Assembly (NCBI GenBank): GCA_002731275.1
Contig: PCBK01000094.1
Span: forward strand, 1-64,000
Length of the DNA stretch: 64,000 nucleotides
Direction of reading: 5' to 3'
Origin: Deltaproteobacteria bacterium
GTDB lineage: Bacteria; Myxococcota_C; UBA6777
In this document: piece after piece, positions 35,301 through 45,062 of the stretch
Layout: every line of letters starts with the position of its first letter
Numbering within the stretch: position 1 is the first letter of the stretch
Notes under the pieces: generated by a model
Told to the model about the DNA's origin: nothing
The model's input: the letters and a program-made list of their open reading frames with translations, nothing else
The model's database searches: none
Made by a program: the position numbers and the translations under genes

Positions 35301-37490
35301 TTGATACAGAGCAGATTACAGAGCAAGTTGTTTTTGATGATGATGGCGCTCGCGATCATCCCACTGCTGGTGTTTGTCGGCCTGACCGAATACACTCAGC
35401 GACAGGTCTTGCTACAAACCGCCCAACAAAACCTGCGCGCCCTTGCACGCTTTCAATCCCTACAATTCGACGAGTTTTTGCGCGAGAAGAAACAACTGCT
35501 ACACGCCCTCTCCGCCAAGGACATCGCGCTCACAAAACAGCTCAATCAGGCCCCCCCCAACCGCGCCTCCCTGCGCTCCTTGCTGCAACAAAAACAAACA
35601 CGTGGAAAACTCAGCGCCATTGGCTTCTTTAGACACAATGGACGACGTATTGTCAGCACAGGTACGACTCTCCCTCACAAGCTCGCACCGCTGACACAGA
35701 GAGGCCCACACATCCTCGGAGTGGTACACTTCTCGAAAGCCTCAGAGACCATCTTGCGCATGGCCATCCCCTGGCGAGATCGCCGCGAACCACGCACACC
35801 CGAGACATTTCTGGTCGTGGATTTTCCTTTCTCACTACATGTACGCTTCCTCCAAGAGAAACGCGCCCCCGCCTTCAAAGTGAATATTACGCTGCTCGAC
35901 CAACAACAACGCGTCGTTTGCGGCTCCATCGCGCTCTCACACACACGACATCTGTTTGGCAAAACACACACACTCCCCTCTCCTTTCCAAACCCCACACA
36001 CAGGTACAGCGCTCCTCCCACAGCGCTACAAAAACCAAAGGGGCATCATGTCTCTCGGTATGCTCATCCCTCTGCAAGAGACCCACTGGAAACTCCTCGT
36101 CGAACTCTCCGAGGAACACGCGCTCGCTTCGTTGTATACGTTGCGACGCCACAGCCTCATCTTGATCTTTGGGGTGATGTGCTTTCTCATCTTGATGGTC
36201 GGATTGTTTTCCAGACAGGTCGTCCAGCCCCTCAGACAGCTCCTCGCCGCCACACAGGCGTTCGCCAGAGGTCAATTTGACGCCACGCTCCCCACACCTC
36301 CACATGACGAGGTAGGCGCGTTGATCCACGCCTTTGAACAGATGAGAACAGAGCTTCGTTCCTACTACACAGAGCTCGAAGAAAAAGTCGAGCACCGCAC
36401 CCACAAACTCGTAGAAGCACAGCGCTTCTCGGAGCTGCTCTTTCAAGCGATCCCAGACGTCATTCTCGTGACAGACAAAGCCTTGCGCGTTGTCAAAGCC
36501 AACAAAAAAGCGTTTGAGCTGTTTGGAGAAGATATCATCGGGCGCTACTGCTACCACCTCTTCGAAGGTGAGGGGACAGAGCACACACAATGTATTGCCC
36601 ACCAAGTCCTCACAAAGGGACAACCCATCTCCGTTGAGGACGATGTGCCCCACCCACAACTCGGTGAACTCTTTTACAAGGATTTTTACCCAATACACAA
36701 CCAACACGGAGAGATGATTGGCGTCCTTGAGTCAGCCAAGATCATCACACAGCGCAAGATGATGATGTCTCAGATCATCCACAGAGAAAAGATCGCGGCG
36801 GTCGGCTTAATGGCGTCAGGTGTCGCACATGAAATCGGCAACCCCCTCGCCTCGATCTCCGCACTCGTACAACGTTTACAGCGAAAAGGGAAAGACTCTC
36901 CTTTTTCGCAAACATACGATGAGCTGTACGAGCGGTGTCATTATATCAGCGGCATCCTCGAAACACTTAGCCATTATGCGCGAAAAGAACCCCTCCAAGC
37001 CTCACCACTCGACCTGCACAAGGAGGCCGAACGTGCGATGGCCCTTGTCCGCTTCGACAAACGGCTGCGCCGTGTCCAACTGGACGTCGCCATCCAACAG
37101 ACACTGCCGCTGTTGTGGGGCAAAGACGGGACGCTCTCTCAAGTCTTCACCAACCTGCTGATCAACGCGCTCGACGCCACCGAAGACGTTACCTCTCCAC
37201 AGATCGAGCTGAAAGCCTGGCCAACACGAGACGGACTGCGCTTCTCAGTTCGAGACAATGGACACGGTTTTCAAGAGCAGGACAAAGACAAACTCTTCGA
37301 ACCCTTCTTTACGACCAAAGAGGCGAACAAAGGGACAGGTTTAGGGCTTGCGATCTGTAAGCAGATCATCGAAGATCTTGGTGGCACAATTGAGGTCAAA
37401 CACGCCGCGCCCCAAGGCGCAATATTCGAAGTCTCTCTCCCTCTGAGACAGGCTCCCATCCACACCACACAGCCAGAGGACACACAATGA
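35301..37490 (+). CDS. Sensor histidine kinase of the Cus operon (HAMP-PAS)
   Basis: A 729-aa kinase. TM1 is at about residues 10-30, then a roughly 250-residue periplasmic sensor domain, TM2 at about 284-305 and HAMP at about 306-358. PAS lies at about 375-480, with a cysteine pair (CYHLFEGEGTEHTQC) that could bind metal or haem. The NtrB/AtoS-type kinase core has SGVAHEIGNPLASI near residue 509 and a C-terminal ATPase with GTGLGLAICKQI. GGAG lies six bases before a TTG start at 35301; TTG is chosen because of this site. The regulator gene overlaps its stop by 4 bp. It probably senses periplasmic copper or silver. Confidence 0.88.
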   Translation: MIQSRLQSKLFLMMMALAIIPLLVFVGLTEYTQRQVLLQTAQQNLRALARFQSLQFDEFLREKKQLLHALSAKDIALTKQLNQAPPNRASLRSLLQQKQTRGKLSAIGFFRHNGRRIVSTGTTLPHKLAPLTQRGPHILGVVHFSKASETILRMAIPWRDRREPRTPETFLVVDFPFSLHVRFLQEKRAPAFKVNITLLDQQQRVVCGSIALSHTRHLFGKTHTLPSPFQTPHTGTALLPQRYKNQRGIMSLGMLIPLQETHWKLLVELSEEHALASLYTLRRHSLILIFGVMCFLILMVGLFSRQVVQPLRQLLAATQAFARGQFDATLPTPPHDEVGALIHAFEQMRTELRSYYTELEEKVEHRTHKLVEAQRFSELLFQAIPDVILVTDKALRVVKANKKAFELFGEDIIGRYCYHLFEGEGTEHTQCIAHQVLTKGQPISVEDDVPHPQLGELFYKDFYPIHNQHGEMIGVLESAKIITQRKMMMSQIIHREKIAAVGLMASGVAHEIGNPLASISALVQRLQRKGKDSPFSQTYDELYERCHYISGILETLSHYARKEPLQASPLDLHKEAERAMALVRFDKRLRRVQLDVAIQQTLPLLWGKDGTLSQVFTNLLINALDATEDVTSPQIELKAWPTRDGLRFSVRDNGHGFQEQDKDKLFEPFFTTKEANKGTGLGLAICKQIIEDLGGTIEVKHAAPQGAIFEVSLPLRQAPIHTTQPEDTQ

Positions 37491-38836
37491 CACCCCCTCA
37501 CATGAAGATCCTCGTTGTCGAGGATGAGATCATCCTGCAGCGTGAGTTCGTCGAATTCTTAGATGAACTGGGTTACGACGCCGAGGGTGTCTCAGAGGGA
37601 CAGGTTGCGCTTCAGCGTCTCCAGACGGAGACTTGGGACATGCTCCTCCTCGATATCGCGCTGCCAGACATCAGCGGCATCGATATCCTCAAGGAGGTCG
37701 CCCTCCTCTCACCAGACACCATCTCACTGGTGATGACGGCCTTCGCAAGCCTCGACACAGCCATCGAAGCGCTACGCTGGGGTGCCTACGATTATCTCAA
37801 AAAACCCATGAACTTCGACGAGCTCAAGCTGCGCATCCAGAAGCTGCGCAGCTACAGAGAGATCACGCTCGAAAACCAAGCGCTCAAACGGCTCGTCCAC
37901 ACACAAGAGCCGACCTCTTCGCTGCTCGGTGAGAGTGCCGTCATGCAGACGGTGTTCTCCGAGCTTACGCTCTTGAGAGAGACCAACGCAAATGTCCTGA
38001 TCTCCGGTGAAAGTGGTGTCGGCAAAGAGTTGGTCGCCAGGGCGCTCCACCAACAGAGTCCAAACAAGGACAAACCCTTTATCCCCATCAACATCAGCGC
38101 GATCCCCGAGAGTATGTTAGAGAATCAACTCTTTGGGCATCAAAAAGGTGCATTCACAGGAGCAGAACAAGACCAGATGGGGATCTTTGAGGCGGCACAA
38201 GGTGGGACGGTCTTTCTCGATGAGATTGGTGAGCTGCCTCTCTCCCTTCAGCCTCGACTCCTCCGTGTGATCGAGCAAAAAGAGATCTTCCCTCTCGGCG
38301 CGCAAGCCCCTAAGACGTTAACATTCAGGCTTCTCGTCGCGACCAACAGGGATCTTCAGCAGATGGTCGAGGAAGGCACCTTCCGACAAGACCTCTACTA
38401 CCGTCTCAACGTCTTTCACATCGAAGTCCCCCCCTTGCGCACGAGACGAGAAGATATCCCCATACTCGTGCAACACTTTGTCAAGGAGTTTGCGCACACA
38501 CTCAACAAGCCACTGCTGGGCTTTACACAAGAGGCTATGCACACGCTCCTCGCGGCGGAGTGGAGAGGAAACGTCCGAGAACTTCGTAACGTCATCGAGC
38601 GGGCCGCGATCCTCGCACACGATCCCTGGATCGGCCCGGCGCTGCTCCCCGCATCTCTACAAAACAAACCCTCCTCTCTCCGTCTACAAGATGTCTTGGA
38701 CGAAGCCGAAAAACATCACCTGCACACAGTCCTCCAGCTCACAGAGGGCAACAAAGAACAAGCCGCGAAGCTCCTCGGTATAGGGCTCACGACCCTCTAT
38801 AGAAAGCTCGAAAAGAGCGAAAGTTCATCATCATGA
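37487..38836 (+). CDS. NtrC-family sigma-54 response regulator
   Basis: A 449-aa regulator. The receiver domain has VVEDE (residues 10-14) and the phospho-acceptor Asp in [10 protein letters not shown] near residue 58. The AAA+ domain has Walker [15 protein letters not shown], the sigma-54 contact loop GAFTGAE and Walker [11 protein letters not shown]. The Fis-type helix-turn-helix is [20 protein letters not shown]. It should activate sigma-54 promoters after phosphorylation by the preceding kinase. The ATG overlaps the kinase stop; an ATG at 37502 is an alternative. I found no sigma-54 promoter motif in the 196-bp gap upstream of the operon, which is odd. Confidence 0.95.
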   Translation: MTPPHMKILVVEDEIILQREFVEFLDELGYDAEGVSEGQVALQRLQTETWDMLLLDIALPDISGIDILKEVALLSPDTISLVMTAFASLDTAIEALRWGAYDYLKKPMNFDELKLRIQKLRSYREITLENQALKRLVHTQEPTSSLLGESAVMQTVFSELTLLRETNANVLISGESGVGKELVARALHQQSPNKDKPFIPINISAIPESMLENQLFGHQKGAFTGAEQDQMGIFEAAQGGTVFLDEIGELPLSLQPRLLRVIEQKEIFPLGAQAPKTLTFRLLVATNRDLQQMVEEGTFRQDLYYRLNVFHIEVPPLRTRREDIPILVQHFVKEFAHTLNKPLLGFTQEAMHTLLAAEWRGNVRELRNVIERAAILAHDPWIGPALLPASLQNKPSSLRLQDVLDEAEKHHLHTVLQLTEGNKEQAAKLLGIGLTTLYRKLEKSESSSS

Positions 38837-41259
38837 GACAGTTTTTCACTTCCTTTTTGCGTCGACATTGGCTCACCCTCCTCTTGCTCTCAATTGCGTT
38901 TGGGGGTGGCCTCTATGCAGGTCGCACAAAAGCACCAACAGTCGCCCCCATACATCGTCATGCCACCCACAGCGCGCCGAAAAAAAAGACCATCTGGACT
39001 TGCTCCATGCATCCACAGATCCGCATGCCCAAGAAAGGCAAGTGCCCCATCTGTTTCATGGATCTTATCCCACTCGCAGATGATGACGCAAAACAGCAAA
39101 GTGCCCGCCGCATCACCCTCTCTAAAACAAGCGCGACACTCGCACAGGTGCGCACAAGCCTCGTCGAACGACGCCCTGTCGTGATGGATGTCGACATGCT
39201 CGGGCGCGTCGCCTACGACGAGACACGAGTCAAGTCGATCACCGCATGGGTGCCCGGACGTCTCGAACGCCTGTTCGTTGACTACACGGGGGTTAAGGTC
39301 CGCAAAGGCGATCACCTCGTGCGTATTTACAGCCCCAAACTGCTCTCCTCTCAACAAGAGTTGCTACAGGCGTACAAAGGTTACCAGCTCGCGCGCAAGC
39401 AAAAGCGCGGCGCGCTCGCACAAAGCATGGCACAGCAAGCACTGCGTTCAGCACAACGCAAGTTGGAGCTCCTTGGACTCAAAGGCTGGCAACTGCAACG
39501 TATCCTCACCCGCAAAAAGCCTTCTGTACGTACCAATATCTACGCACCAATGGGCGGCATCGTGATCCAAAAACGCGCGACAGAAGGCATGTACGTCAAG
39601 ACAGGTAGTGTCATCTACACCATCGCCGATCTTTCACAGGTCTGGATCCGCTTTGACGCCTACGAACGTGACTTACCCTGGCTTCACATTGGTCAAGAGG
39701 TCAGCTTCCAAACACAGGCCACACCCGGACAGACCTTCGAAGGTAAGATCGTCTACATCGATCCCATGCTCGATCCAAAAACACGGACAGTCGGTGTCCG
39801 TGTCAATGCCAAGAACCCCAAAGGGCTGCTCAAACCAGGGATGTTTGTCAGAGGACATGTACACGTCTCACTCGACCAACACGGTGGTGCAAGACAAACC
39901 AAAAGAGAAGGGAAGTGGGTCTGTCCGATGCACCCGGAGGTTATCAGTAAGACGCGTACGAGATGCCGTATTTGTGGGATGTCCCTTGAGCGCATCAAGT
40001 CGCCCAAAGACACCTCCAACAAAGATCCCCTCGTCATCCCTGCGAGCGCACCTCTGCTGACAGGCAAACGCGCGATCGTTTACGTCGCGCTCCCCAACAC
40101 AAAGCGACCAACATACGAAGGCCGCGAGATCACACTCGGACCACGAGCTGGTGCGTATTACACTGTCCTCAAAGGCCTCAAAGAGGGAGAAAGAGTCGTC
40201 CAACACGGCGCATTCCAACTCGACAGCGAGCTGCAACTGCGTGGCAAACACAGCATGATGAATCCACCCCCCAAAAAACGCCACACACACACACCCCCCA
40301 AACGCATCAAGCTGCCAAAACAAGCACTCAAGCGGCTCAAGCCACTCTACACAGCCTACTTTACCCTGCAACGTGCGCTCGCAGATGACAAACCCAAACG
40401 AGCCCACAAAGCGTACAAACAACTCGGTGCCTTCCTGCGCCGACCTCTCACACTCCATGCACGTACACAAAAGACATGGCAAAAGCTGCGCGTCGGACTC
40501 TACGACGCGTTCAAAAAAGGCAACACACACACAACACTCGCCCCACAACGTGCCGCGTTCGAAGACATCTCCAAGCAGGTTATCCAGCTCGAACAACGCT
40601 TCGGTCACGCAGGCAAAAAAGAGCACTTTCTCGCATATTGTCCGATGGCCTTCAACAACCGGGGCGCTTACTGGCTACAAGATCAAAAAGACCTCCTCAA
40701 CCCCTACTTTGGGCACAGTATGCTCCGCTGTGGCGAGATCAAACGCACATTTGTCGGTCGCGCACGAGAACCTGTCGACCCTCCAGTGACCTTTCTCAAG
40801 CGATTAACGCCTATATACGGAGCATATCTTCGCTTACAAGATCATCTCTTCAAGGACAAATGGGAGGAGAGTCGGCGCGACGTCACCGCCATCAAAAAGG
40901 CGCTCAAGCCTTCGATATACAGGAGACTTCCAAAGCGGCTTCGTAAGCGGTGGCGTACACTCAAACGTTCACTGACACAACACACGAAGCGCGCGGGCAA
41001 GAGCAAAGATATCGAGGCACTTCGCGTACACTTCGAAGACCTCTCCAAAGACATGTTACAGCTCGCCTATATCTTCGGGCATGTCTACACCAAACCGCTT
41101 TACGAGGCGTATTGTCCGATGGCCTTCAACAACCGCGGCGCGGCGTGGCTGCAAGATCAGGACAAGCGGGTCCACAACGCTTATTTTGGTGCAAAGATGG
41201 CATATTGTGGCTCGATTCGACGTGAATTTGCCCCAAGAAGCAAGCGGGTGAAGCGATGA
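38833..41259 (+). CDS. cusB: CusB-like RND efflux adaptor with four metal-binding modules
   Basis: The periplasmic adaptor (808 aa) linking CusA to the outer-membrane channel. It has an N-terminal membrane anchor and a heavy-metal-binding domain (WTCSMHPQIRMPKKGKCPIC). The HlyD-type adaptor follows at about residues 100-350. A second heavy-metal-binding domain (WVCPMHPEVISKTRTRCRIC) lies near residue 361. Two DUF3347-like domains at about 500-640 and 655-802 both contain YCPMAFNNRGA and a closing Cys. The usual CusB is about 400 aa, so this one is doubled by extra metal-binding modules. The ATG overlaps the regulator stop, and the cusA ATG overlaps its own stop. Confidence 0.92.
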   Translation: MRQFFTSFLRRHWLTLLLLSIAFGGGLYAGRTKAPTVAPIHRHATHSAPKKKTIWTCSMHPQIRMPKKGKCPICFMDLIPLADDDAKQQSARRITLSKTSATLAQVRTSLVERRPVVMDVDMLGRVAYDETRVKSITAWVPGRLERLFVDYTGVKVRKGDHLVRIYSPKLLSSQQELLQAYKGYQLARKQKRGALAQSMAQQALRSAQRKLELLGLKGWQLQRILTRKKPSVRTNIYAPMGGIVIQKRATEGMYVKTGSVIYTIADLSQVWIRFDAYERDLPWLHIGQEVSFQTQATPGQTFEGKIVYIDPMLDPKTRTVGVRVNAKNPKGLLKPGMFVRGHVHVSLDQHGGARQTKREGKWVCPMHPEVISKTRTRCRICGMSLERIKSPKDTSNKDPLVIPASAPLLTGKRAIVYVALPNTKRPTYEGREITLGPRAGAYYTVLKGLKEGERVVQHGAFQLDSELQLRGKHSMMNPPPKKRHTHTPPKRIKLPKQALKRLKPLYTAYFTLQRALADDKPKRAHKAYKQLGAFLRRPLTLHARTQKTWQKLRVGLYDAFKKGNTHTTLAPQRAAFEDISKQVIQLEQRFGHAGKKEHFLAYCPMAFNNRGAYWLQDQKDLLNPYFGHSMLRCGEIKRTFVGRAREPVDPPVTFLKRLTPIYGAYLRLQDHLFKDKWEESRRDVTAIKKALKPSIYRRLPKRLRKRWRTLKRSLTQHTKRAGKSKDIEALRVHFEDLSKDMLQLAYIFGHVYTKPLYEAYCPMAFNNRGAAWLQDQDKRVHNAYFGAKMAYCGSIRREFAPRSKRVKR

Positions 41260-44200
41260 AGGAGACACCACAACAGATGGGTTGGCTCGACACCGCACTG
41301 CGCTTTTGCCTGCACAACAAGCTCGTCGTCTTGCTAGGTTGTTTGCTCTTGATCGGTTGGGGTGTACTTGTCGCGCCCTTTGATTGGTCCCTAGGTGGGC
41401 TCCCACGCGATCCTGTCGCAGTCGACGCGATCCCTGACCTTGGAGAGAACCAACAGATCGTCTTCACACGTTGGCCCGGCCGCTCTCCAAGAGACATCGA
41501 AGACCAGATCACCTACCCTCTCACGACTGCACTGCTAGGACTTCCGTCACTCAAGAGTGTACGCAGCTATTCGTATTTTGGGTTCTCAACGGTGTACTTG
41601 ATCTTCAAGGAGGGCGTGAATTTTTACGACGCCCGTTCGAGGATCTTGGAGAAGCTCAACAGTCTGCCCTCCAACACACTGCCCAAAGGCGCTCGTCCTT
41701 CGCTGGGTCCAGACGCGACGGCGCTTGGTCAGATCTTTTGGTACACTTTGGAGGGTCGCGACAAGAAGGGAAAGGTCGCACCTGGATGGGATCGATATGA
41801 GCTGCGCAAATTGCAGGATTGGTATGTACGATACGCCCTTCAGTCCGCGCCGGGCGTCGCAGAGGTCGCCTCGATTGGTGGCTTCGTCTCCGAATACCAG
41901 ATCGACGTCCAGCCCGATAAATTGCGTTTTTACGGGCTCTCCTTACAACAACTCTACCAAGCCATTCGACAGGCCAATCAGGAGATCGGCGCGAGGACGA
42001 TCGAGATCAACCGCGTCGAATACGTGATCAGGGCGAGAGGCTACCTGAAAAAGCTCAGCGACATCGAATCGATCGTCATCAAAGCCCAAAAAGGCACACC
42101 GATCACAGTCAAAGACGTCGCGACTGTCAGGCTGGGCCCCGCGCCGAGACGGGGCGCCCTCGATAAAGACGGTGCAGAGGTCGTCGGTGGCGTCGTCGTC
42201 GCACGTTACGGCGCCAACCCCCTCGAAGTCATCAAACAAGTCAAAGCCAAGATCAAAGAATTGTCTCACGGGCTCCCCTCTCGTCGACTTAAAGATGGTC
42301 GCATCTCCAAGGTGACGATTGTCCCATTCTACGATCGAACGGACCTGATCAAGGAGACACTCGCGACCCTGGAGGAGGCCATTACCCTCGAACTCCTCGT
42401 CACGCTCCTCGTCGTCCTCGCGATGTTGATGCAACTGCGAAGCGCTCTCGTGATCGCGGGAACACTCCCCATCGCGGTGTTGCTGTGTTTTATCGCGATG
42501 AAATACGGCGGCGTCGACGCCAACATCGTCGCTCTCTCGGGGATCGCGATCGCCATTGGGACGATGGTTGATATGGGGATCGTGCTCAGTGAAAACATCA
42601 TCCAACATCTGCACAAACAGACCGATGAAGAGTCGACAACAGACGTGATCTTTCGCGCGACCTCTGAGGTCGCGCCAGCAGTCGTGACAGCCGTCCTCAC
42701 GACTGTTATTAGCTTCTTGCCAGTGTTTACCATGCAAGCCTCAGAAGGCAAGCTGTTCCGGCCTCTCGCGTACACAAAGACCTTCGCGCTGCTCGCAGCG
42801 CTGTTCATCTCCCTCTTTGTCCTCCCTATCCTCGCGCAGCTGCTCCTCCCAAAACGCAGAAGTCGTGTGCCAGGTGCCCTGCTCGGTGTGTCCCTCTTGG
42901 TCCTGGAGCGTCTACTTAGCGTATTCGGCATATGGGCCGATTGGGGACAGACACTGCACATCCTTTTGTTGCTCGCCGCATGCGTGAGTCTCCTCCACGC
43001 AGCGCTGGTCTTTTTTCTTGGCGCGTGGATACAGCGCCTGCTTACACATCTCCTCAACGCGACAGCGCTTGTCTCAGCGCTCTATCTGTTGTCCGTCCGC
43101 TGGCTCCCCCTTGGGGCTGAACATGGGATGATAAAAAACATCCTCTTCGTCGCCTTTCTTGTAGGTGGTCTGCTCGGAATATTCGTACTCTTTCGCTGGT
43201 GCTATGCGTCCCTTTTGCGTTTCTTTTTGCGCCACAAGGTGTTGTTTCTCAGCGCCCCTCTGCTGCTGCTTTTGTGTGGCGGTTCGATTTGGCTGGGCTT
43301 TGAGCGTGTCTTCTCATGGGTTCCAGCGCTCACGTCTTCTGTGGGATGGTCTACAAAGAGCGTCAAGGCGACAACCGGCTGGAAAACGATGAAGAAGACC
43401 TTTCCAGGGCTCAAAAAGGAGTTTATGCCATCACTCAACGAGGGCTCCTTTTTGTTTATGCCGACGACGATGCCTCATGCTTCGATAGGAGAGGCGTTGC
43501 GTGTGCTCAAGACGCTGGACAAGTCGATTCGTTCCATCCCAGAAGTCTCGATGGCTGTTGGCAAGATAGGACGAGCTGGAAGTGCGCTCGATCCGGCGCC
43601 CATTTCGATGATTGAGACGATCATCCACTACAAACCCAAATACAGACGAGACAAGAACGGCAAGCAGATCAGACAATGGCGCCCTCATATCCGTTCAGTA
43701 AGGGATATATGGCAGGAGATCGTCAAGGCCACAAAACTACCGGGCACAACGAGCGCTCCGTTTTTGCAGCCGATCGAGGCGAGGTTGGTGATGTTACAGA
43801 GTGGGATGCGCGCACCGATGGGCATCAAGATCAAGGGACCTGACCTTCAAACGATCGAGAAGGTCGCTCTTCAGCTCGAAGCCCTGCTCAAGAAAGTCCC
43901 CCAAATCGCGCCCGCCACGGTTCTCGCTGATCGTGTCGTCGGAAAACCCTATCTCGAATTTGACATCGATCGCAAGGCCATAGCCCGTTATGGTCTACGT
44001 CTCGCACAAGTCCAACAAGAGATCCAGATGGCCATTGGTGGTAAGACCGTGACGACGACGATTGAGGGTCGTGAACGAACCTCCGTTGTCGTGCGCTATC
44101 CACGAGAGCTTCGAACGGATCTACACGCCCTCAAGAAGATCATGGTCGCGACCCCAAAGGGCATTCACATCCCCCTGTTTCAGCTCGCATCCCTTCGGTA

Positions 44201-45062
44201 TGTCCGAGGACCACAGATGCTCAAGAGCGAAGATACTTTTTTGATCGCCTATGTCGTCTTCGACAAAAAGAATGCGTACGGAGCCGGCGAAGCAGTCGAG
44301 GCTGCACGAAAGTATCTCTTGCAGAAACAACAAAGTGGAGAGTTCGTGTTACCAGCAGGTGTGAGCTATCGATTTTCGGGGACGTATGAAAACCAGATCA
44401 GAGCGGAGAAACGGTTGGCGCTGGTGTTACCATTGGCGTTGTTCTTGATCGGCTTGATTTTGTATCTGCAGTTTCGTTCGTTGTGGACGACCTCATTTAT
44501 CTTTGCGGGTGTGTTGGTCGCGTGGGCAGGTGGTTTCTTGATGTTGTGGTGTTACGCACAGCCTTGGTTTTTGGATATGAATGTCTCAGGTGTTTCACTT
44601 CGAGAGATCTTTCATGTTAGAGCGTTCGATCTGTCCGTCGCGATCTGGGTCGGGTTCATCGCGTTGTTTGGGATCGCGACGGATGATGGTGTGGTGATGG
44701 CGACCTATCTCGATCAATCCTTCGAAGAGGCCCAACCCGACTCCATCGAAGAGATCCGTACGCAGGTCGTGGAAGCAGGTCAGCGGCGTGTCCGCCCCTG
44801 TTTGATGACGACGGCGACGACCCTGCTCGCCTTGCTGCCGATCCTGACCTCTTCAGGACGTGGTGCAGACATTATGCTACCGATGGCGCTGCCTTCTTTT
44901 GGTGGGATGGCGATCGAGCTGTTGACTCTCTTTGTCGTCCCGGTCTTGTATTGTTGGCGCAAAGAAGCACACTGGAAACACACACAGTCGCCACCATGGT
45001 GGCGACGCTTTTTGGACGCGCTCACGACAGCTCCTTCAACCCAACAGGACACCACGAGATGA
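41256..45062 (+). CDS. cusA: CusA/CzcA heavy-metal efflux RND pump
   Basis: A proton-driven inner-membrane pump (1268 aa) that exports monovalent copper or silver through the CusABC complex. Family signatures are SVRSYSYFGFSTVYLIF, AIAIGTMVDMGIVLSENI and the second-half GIATDDGVVMATY. Methionines sit in EFMPSLNEGSFLFMPTT and PISMIETIIHYKP, in line with CusA metal-relay positions. It is about 220 residues longer than E. coli CusA. The extra part, at about residues 530-660, holds three to four additional membrane segments between TM6 and the second porter domain. Starts and stops overlap by ATGA on both sides. Confidence 0.95.
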   Translation: MKETPQQMGWLDTALRFCLHNKLVVLLGCLLLIGWGVLVAPFDWSLGGLPRDPVAVDAIPDLGENQQIVFTRWPGRSPRDIEDQITYPLTTALLGLPSLKSVRSYSYFGFSTVYLIFKEGVNFYDARSRILEKLNSLPSNTLPKGARPSLGPDATALGQIFWYTLEGRDKKGKVAPGWDRYELRKLQDWYVRYALQSAPGVAEVASIGGFVSEYQIDVQPDKLRFYGLSLQQLYQAIRQANQEIGARTIEINRVEYVIRARGYLKKLSDIESIVIKAQKGTPITVKDVATVRLGPAPRRGALDKDGAEVVGGVVVARYGANPLEVIKQVKAKIKELSHGLPSRRLKDGRISKVTIVPFYDRTDLIKETLATLEEAITLELLVTLLVVLAMLMQLRSALVIAGTLPIAVLLCFIAMKYGGVDANIVALSGIAIAIGTMVDMGIVLSENIIQHLHKQTDEESTTDVIFRATSEVAPAVVTAVLTTVISFLPVFTMQASEGKLFRPLAYTKTFALLAALFISLFVLPILAQLLLPKRRSRVPGALLGVSLLVLERLLSVFGIWADWGQTLHILLLLAACVSLLHAALVFFLGAWIQRLLTHLLNATALVSALYLLSVRWLPLGAEHGMIKNILFVAFLVGGLLGIFVLFRWCYASLLRFFLRHKVLFLSAPLLLLLCGGSIWLGFERVFSWVPALTSSVGWSTKSVKATTGWKTMKKTFPGLKKEFMPSLNEGSFLFMPTTMPHASIGEALRVLKTLDKSIRSIPEVSMAVGKIGRAGSALDPAPISMIETIIHYKPKYRRDKNGKQIRQWRPHIRSVRDIWQEIVKATKLPGTTSAPFLQPIEARLVMLQSGMRAPMGIKIKGPDLQTIEKVALQLEALLKKVPQIAPATVLADRVVGKPYLEFDIDRKAIARYGLRLAQVQQEIQMAIGGKTVTTTIEGRERTSVVVRYPRELRTDLHALKKIMVATPKGIHIPLFQLASLRYVRGPQMLKSEDTFLIAYVVFDKKNAYGAGEAVEAARKYLLQKQQSGEFVLPAGVSYRFSGTYENQIRAEKRLALVLPLALFLIGLILYLQFRSLWTTSFIFAGVLVAWAGGFLMLWCYAQPWFLDMNVSGVSLREIFHVRAFDLSVAIWVGFIALFGIATDDGVVMATYLDQSFEEAQPDSIEEIRTQVVEAGQRRVRPCLMTTATTLLALLPILTSSGRGADIMLPMALPSFGGMAIELLTLFVVPVLYCWRKEAHWKHTQSPPWWRRFLDALTTAPSTQQDTTR

